In this document: piece after piece, positions 60,999-64,000 of the stretch
Layout of the letters: every line of letters begins with the position of its first letter
How positions within the stretch are numbered: position 1 is the first letter of the stretch
Source of the DNA: Ligilactobacillus pobuzihii E100301 = KCTC 13174
GTDB taxonomy: Bacteria > Bacillota > Bacilli > Lactobacillales > Lactobacillaceae
Assembly: GCF_000349725.1 (NCBI RefSeq)
Contig: NZ_KB714693.1
Coordinates: 76,433 to 140,432, forward strand
Reading direction: 5' to 3'
DNA: 64,000 nt
Notes under the pieces: generated by a model
Told to the model about the DNA's origin: nothing
What the model saw: only the letters and a program-made list of their open reading frames with translations
Database searches by the model: none
Program-made: the position numbers and the translations under genes

Positions 60999-62168
60999 TT
61001 ATTTAAATCTATGGATCTTAACACCCTTAACGACACGATTCACTGTTCCTGTTGGTGAGGGTGTATCTGGCTTATTATCAATTTTAACTGAGGTTAACAA
61101 AGCCAGCGTTTGAGCAAACATTACATCAGCTAATGCCAAATAGCCATCAGGTAATAATAAACTATCTCGTCCAAATTCAAACTTATCACCACTAAAATTA
61201 CGTTTACCAGCTTGACCAACAGTAGTCACTTTGACAGCAATATCATCGTCTTTTATTTCTTCCATTACATCAAGGTCATAATCACGTGTATATGCTTCGT
61301 TATTAACAAAATCAAAAACCAATGTTTTATCATTTACAAACGATTTTGGTCCATGTCGAAAGCCCATCGAAGAGTCAAATACTGTTGCGACTTGTCCAGC
61401 CGTCAATTCTAAAACTTTCAATTGTGCTTCTCGTGTTAGTCCAGACAAACTGCCTGAACCAAGATAGATGATCCGCTCAAAATCATGATCAACGATTTGT
61501 TTGATCTCAGCTTCACGTGCAACTACCTCATGCCCTAGCTCACTTAAAGCAGCTACATATTTTGCTTTAGTTTCAATATTTATAATATCAAACGTTAGTA
61601 ATGCAGCCAATGTCATACAAGTAAAACTACCAGTCATCGCAAAGCCATCATCATTTGACAGTTCTGGCATTAGTAAAACAAAAGTATTTTCTGCCTGTTT
61701 TCCATCAACTGCTAAAGCTCCATCTTTAGCACAGGTGATCATCAGATGATGAATATTGTTAATATTGTTGCTTGCTAAATTTACAGCTGCCACACTTTCA
61801 GGACTATTTCCACTTCGAGCAAACGAAACTAATAAAGTTGGTTCATCAGCCATTAAAGTTTCATCTGGACAAGAAACGATATCAGTTGTACCAATACTTT
61901 CAAATGAATAAGCAGTGGTATCACCATTTTTCCGTAGGTACGGAACTAAAGTATCACCAACATATTGTGAGGTCCCTGCACCCGTAAAAATAACACGAAT
62001 TTTCTCATCTGCCTGTTGTTTGATCTCATTTAGGAAAGTCTCTAACGCAGCTTGATTTTCTCGGTAAATCTCTAAAGTTTCTTGCCATAATTCCGGCTGT
62101 TGTTTAATTTCACGCGTTGTAATATCTGCGCCCATTTTTTCTAATTCTTTTTTTGATAATTCATACAT
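60999..62168 (-). CDS. agaS: AgaS-type aldose-ketose isomerase/deaminase (SIS domains)
   Basis: The 389-residue protein has two SIS domains: FTGAGTSQYVGD and SFARSGNSPES in the first, GSGSLSGLTREAQLK and SSMGFRHGPKSFV in the second. AgaS converts galactosamine 6-phosphate to tagatose 6-phosphate with release of ammonia. The product feeds directly into the LacC and LacD encoded in this window. GGGAGGGCG precedes the ATG. It lies between the EIIA gene and nagA. Confidence 0.92.
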   Translation of the reverse strand: MYELSKKELEKMGADITTREIKQQPELWQETLEIYRENQAALETFLNEIKQQADEKIRVIFTGAGTSQYVGDTLVPYLRKNGDTTAYSFESIGTTDIVSCPDETLMADEPTLLVSFARSGNSPESVAAVNLASNNINNIHHLMITCAKDGALAVDGKQAENTFVLLMPELSNDDGFAMTGSFTCMTLAALLTFDIINIETKAKYVAALSELGHEVVAREAEIKQIVDHDFERIIYLGSGSLSGLTREAQLKVLELTAGQVATVFDSSMGFRHGPKSFVNDKTLVFDFVNNEAYTRDYDLDVMEEIKDDDIAVKVTTVGQAGKRNFSGDKFEFGRDSLLLPDGYLALADVMFAQTLALLTSVKIDNKPDTPSPTGTVNRVVKGVKIHRFK

Positions 62169-62188
62169 TATATCGCCCTCCCTAATTC

Positions 62189-62590
62189 CTATTCATCTTC
62201 ATCGTCTAAAGCCTGTATGGTTTTATTAACATCACATATCCCCTGGACTCCACCTTTTATTGGGTCAGGTTCATTATCTAACATATTAGAATTTAAATAA
62301 TCGATCACCATCGACATATTCATTCCGGCATACAATTTAAACTGGCTACCTGAAAGCAATAACTTGGAAGCAACATTACATGGTGTCCCCCCATAAAGGT
62401 CAGCAAAAACAACGAAATCAGCCAAATCTTTTGTTACTGCTGTGAATTTCTGTAAAAACTCTGTTTGCCCTTCACCTGGTTGGAGATCTACTGTCTGAAT
62501 CCCTTCTTGTGGGCCCATAATAAGTTCAACACTTTTCTTTAACTCTATACACAAGTTTCCGTGGCTGATCAAAATCAACGGTTTTGCCAT
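62189..62590 (-). CDS. agaF: Mannose-family PTS EIIA component
   Basis: The 133-residue protein is an EIIA-Man domain with active histidine H10 in LILISHGN and the conserved FADLYGGTPCNVA. It is separated from the EIID gene by 288 bases that contain copy C of the dispersed element, yet it still looks like part of the same set. The symbol is assigned from context with agaS. Confidence 0.87.
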   Translation of the reverse strand: MAKPLILISHGNLCIELKKSVELIMGPQEGIQTVDLQPGEGQTEFLQKFTAVTKDLADFVVFADLYGGTPCNVASKLLLSGSQFKLYAGMNMSMVIDYLNSNMLDNEPDPIKGGVQGICDVNKTIQALDDEDE

Positions 62591-62622
62591 CCTTAAACCT
62601 CCATTTCTATTTCAACGCAAAA

Positions 62623-62829
62623 GAGCGGGACAAAAGTCGTTTTGAAGCCGGTATATAACGTCGTTTACACCATTTTTGGCCGTAGCAAAGCGCAGGACAG
62701 GAATGGCGTAAATGGCATTACATTGAGGATTCAGACTTTTGAAACGCGTTTATGCTATAAAAATTACAAGCGATAATTTGATTATTTTTAGCAAAAGAAG
62801 AGACTGGAATATTGTTTTGTCCCAGTCTC
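62623..62829 (+). repeat. Dispersed 207-bp element, copy C, inside the aga cluster
   Basis: It begins GAGCGGGACAAAAG and ends TTTTGTCCCAGTCTC, and matches copies A and B in length, orientation and most bases. It separates the EIIA gene from the EIID gene and may attenuate transcription between them. Confidence 0.88.
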
Positions 62830-62878
62830 TTAGCTTTTGTTTACCAGTATCCAAGAGACTTAATTTACTCACTTGATT

Positions 62879-63700
62879 TTATTGAGCTATTACTCCTAAC
62901 GCTGATAAAGCTACAGAAACTATTAACACAATAAAAATCGCACGAGTTGAAGTCATATTTTTCTTACCTAACATCCAGTAGATAATTCCAACGATAGCTG
63001 CTGGTAACAATTTTGGCATCATCATATCGATCGTATTTTGGATATCTAGCGGAACTTTCCCGATCATTGGTTTCCAACCAATATGCACATTGATCATGGT
63101 AGCAATCAAAGCACCAACCATAAAAACACCTAGCAAGGTAGCTGCATCAGTTAAAGCGTTCATTTGATTTTGCATGGTTGTTACTAAATTGACTCCCTCT
63201 TTATAGGCAAACTTAAGTTGTTTCCAACGAAAAATCATAATAAAAATATTAGCTAATATCCAAATGAACAAACCTGTTGGATTCCCACTGATTGCCATGT
63301 TAGCAGCAATTGCACCAAAAATTGTTGGGACTAAGGCAGCAAACAATGAATCACCAATTGCAGCAAATGGACCTAGCAACCCTGCCTTAAGTCCAGCAAC
63401 AGCATCCAATGACTCTGAACCTTGCTTTTCTTCCAGAGCCAAATCTATCCCCGTAATGATAGTATTAAAGAAATTAGAAGTATTAAAGAATTGAACATGA
63501 GTCTTCATCGCTTGTTTTAACTCTGGTGTTCCGTCACCATAAATCTTACGCAACTGTGGCAAAATCAGATAAAGATAGCCGGTATTTTGCATTCTCTCGT
63601 AGTTCCAACCTGATTGAAAGAGAAATAAACTTCTGCGGTTGATTTGCTTAAAATCTTTTTCGGTCAGTTGATATCTTTGATTTTCATTAGAGTTCGTCAT
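62879..63700 (-). CDS. Mannose-family PTS EIID component
   Basis: The 273-residue protein begins with the EIID signature LTEKDFKQINRRSLFLFQSGWNYERMQ (shown in part: RRSLFLFQSGWNYERMQ), followed by GLLGPFAAIGDSLF and C-terminal membrane helices. The ATG at 63700 has GGGG nine bases upstream and overlaps the EIIC gene end by 14 bases; an open frame extends further upstream without support. With EIIC it forms the membrane channel for a hexosamine such as GalNAc. Confidence 0.93.
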   Translation of the reverse strand: MTNSNENQRYQLTEKDFKQINRRSLFLFQSGWNYERMQNTGYLYLILPQLRKIYGDGTPELKQAMKTHVQFFNTSNFFNTIITGIDLALEEKQGSESLDAVAGLKAGLLGPFAAIGDSLFAALVPTIFGAIAANMAISGNPTGLFIWILANIFIMIFRWKQLKFAYKEGVNLVTTMQNQMNALTDAATLLGVFMVGALIATMINVHIGWKPMIGKVPLDIQNTIDMMMPKLLPAAIVGIIYWMLGKKNMTSTRAIFIVLIVSVALSALGVIAQ

Positions 63701-64000
63701 CTTCGATTTCCCCCTCATCATTGTCATTTTGCTGTGAATCTTCTTGTTTTTCTGAGCTAGAATTCGAACCACTAGATCCAGATCCACCATTATTTTGTGT
63801 AATATCTTTCTTATAACTAATAGCCGCTAAACCAAAACCAATCAGAGCAATAGCTAACATTGGTAGTGAGTTAAAGGTACTGGAAAAGTCTTTAGCAACT
63901 CCTTGTAAACCGGTCCCTAAGGTTTGAATGCTTGTAAAGATAGTTGACAATAAAGCAGTCAAGGTGAAACCTAAAATCAAATATGGGAAATGTTTCTTAA
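63687..64000 (-). CDS. Mannose-family PTS EIIC component (partial, 5' end outside window)
   Basis: Only the C-terminal 104 codons are present and the frame is open to the right edge. The visible part has a membrane segment (MLAIALIGFGLAAIS) after a FSSTFNSLPM loop, then a long polar tail of Gly, Ser, Asn and acidic residues. Such a tail is unusual but is seen in some Gram-positive EIIC proteins. The gene ends inside the EIID start region, as expected for a PTS operon. An EIIB gene probably lies further to the right. Confidence 0.85.
   Translation of the reverse strand, partial: KKHFPYLILGFTLTALLSTIFTSIQTLGTGLQGVAKDFSSTFNSLPMLAIALIGFGLAAISYKKDITQNNGGSGSSGSNSSSEKQEDSQQNDNDEGEIEDDEL

Noticed and set aside
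1-64000. tRNA, rRNA, insertion sequences or prophage genes
   Set aside because: No cloverleaf, rRNA-like stretch, transposase, integrase or phage structural gene was recognised by reading both strands; a tRNAscan or profile search could still find something small.

Overview
The window looks like chromosome from a low-GC lactic acid bacterium of the family Lactobacillaceae. The evidence is a malolactic locus, lactose-PTS genes of the LacTEGF type, a complete tagatose-6-phosphate pathway, Gram-positive ribosome binding sites, CcpA-type cre sites, and the gdpP-rplI-dnaB block that normally lies near the replication origin. A perfect consensus parS site at 58678-58693 and the strong bias of genes to the minus strand suggest that the origin lies to the right of the window. 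The genus cannot be fixed from sequence reading alone.

Layout. 1-5.7 kb: a malate-to-succinate module (LysR regulator, fumarase, fumarate reductase flavoprotein, DASS anion transporter). 5.9-8.3 kb: two tandem butanediol-dehydrogenase-like paralogues. 8.9-14.8 kb: a LysR regulator and an unassigned four-gene operon (two FAD_binding_2 flavoproteins, a short-chain dehydrogenase without the usual catalytic serine, an MFS transporter). 15.0-19.6 kb: a GntR regulator convergent with a tetronate-type module (GntP permease, OtnK-like kinase, LtnD-like dehydrogenase) that lacks the expected aldolase. 20.0 kb: methylglyoxal synthase. 20.7-30.2 kb: two complete lactose-PTS/6-phospho-beta-galactosidase systems, one next to a LacI repressor and one controlled by LacT with two RAT/terminator switches. 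30.3-34.5 kb: mleR-mleS-mleP. 34.8-42.8 kb: lacD-lacB-lacA, lacR, a Gat-type PTS, lacC and a DUF4867-like protein. 43.2-49.0 kb: KptA, a 5'-nucleotidase-type phosphoesterase and a PhnDCEE transporter. 49.3-53.3 kb: dnaB, rplI, gdpP. 53.9-58.5 kb: a Ytr-like ABC/GntR set and a Bce-like ABC exporter. 58.7-64.0 kb: a GalNAc-type cluster (DeoR regulator, nagA, agaS, mannose-family PTS).

Metabolic logic. Lactose-6-P hydrolysis, galactose import and GalNAc breakdown all converge on tagatose-6-phosphate, so the single lacC and lacD serve several sugars. Malate has two fates in this window: malolactic conversion to lactate, and dehydration plus reduction to succinate. The two branches have paralogous LysR regulators and each carries the same unusual tandem array of hairpin repeats.

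Non-coding structure is prominent. There are two arrays (four units each) of about 120-128 bp units whose stems are conserved while their sequences change. A second family of about 207-bp elements with terminal inverted repeats occurs in three near-identical copies and three relatives at gene 3' ends. No rRNA, tRNA, insertion sequence, prophage or CRISPR array was seen.
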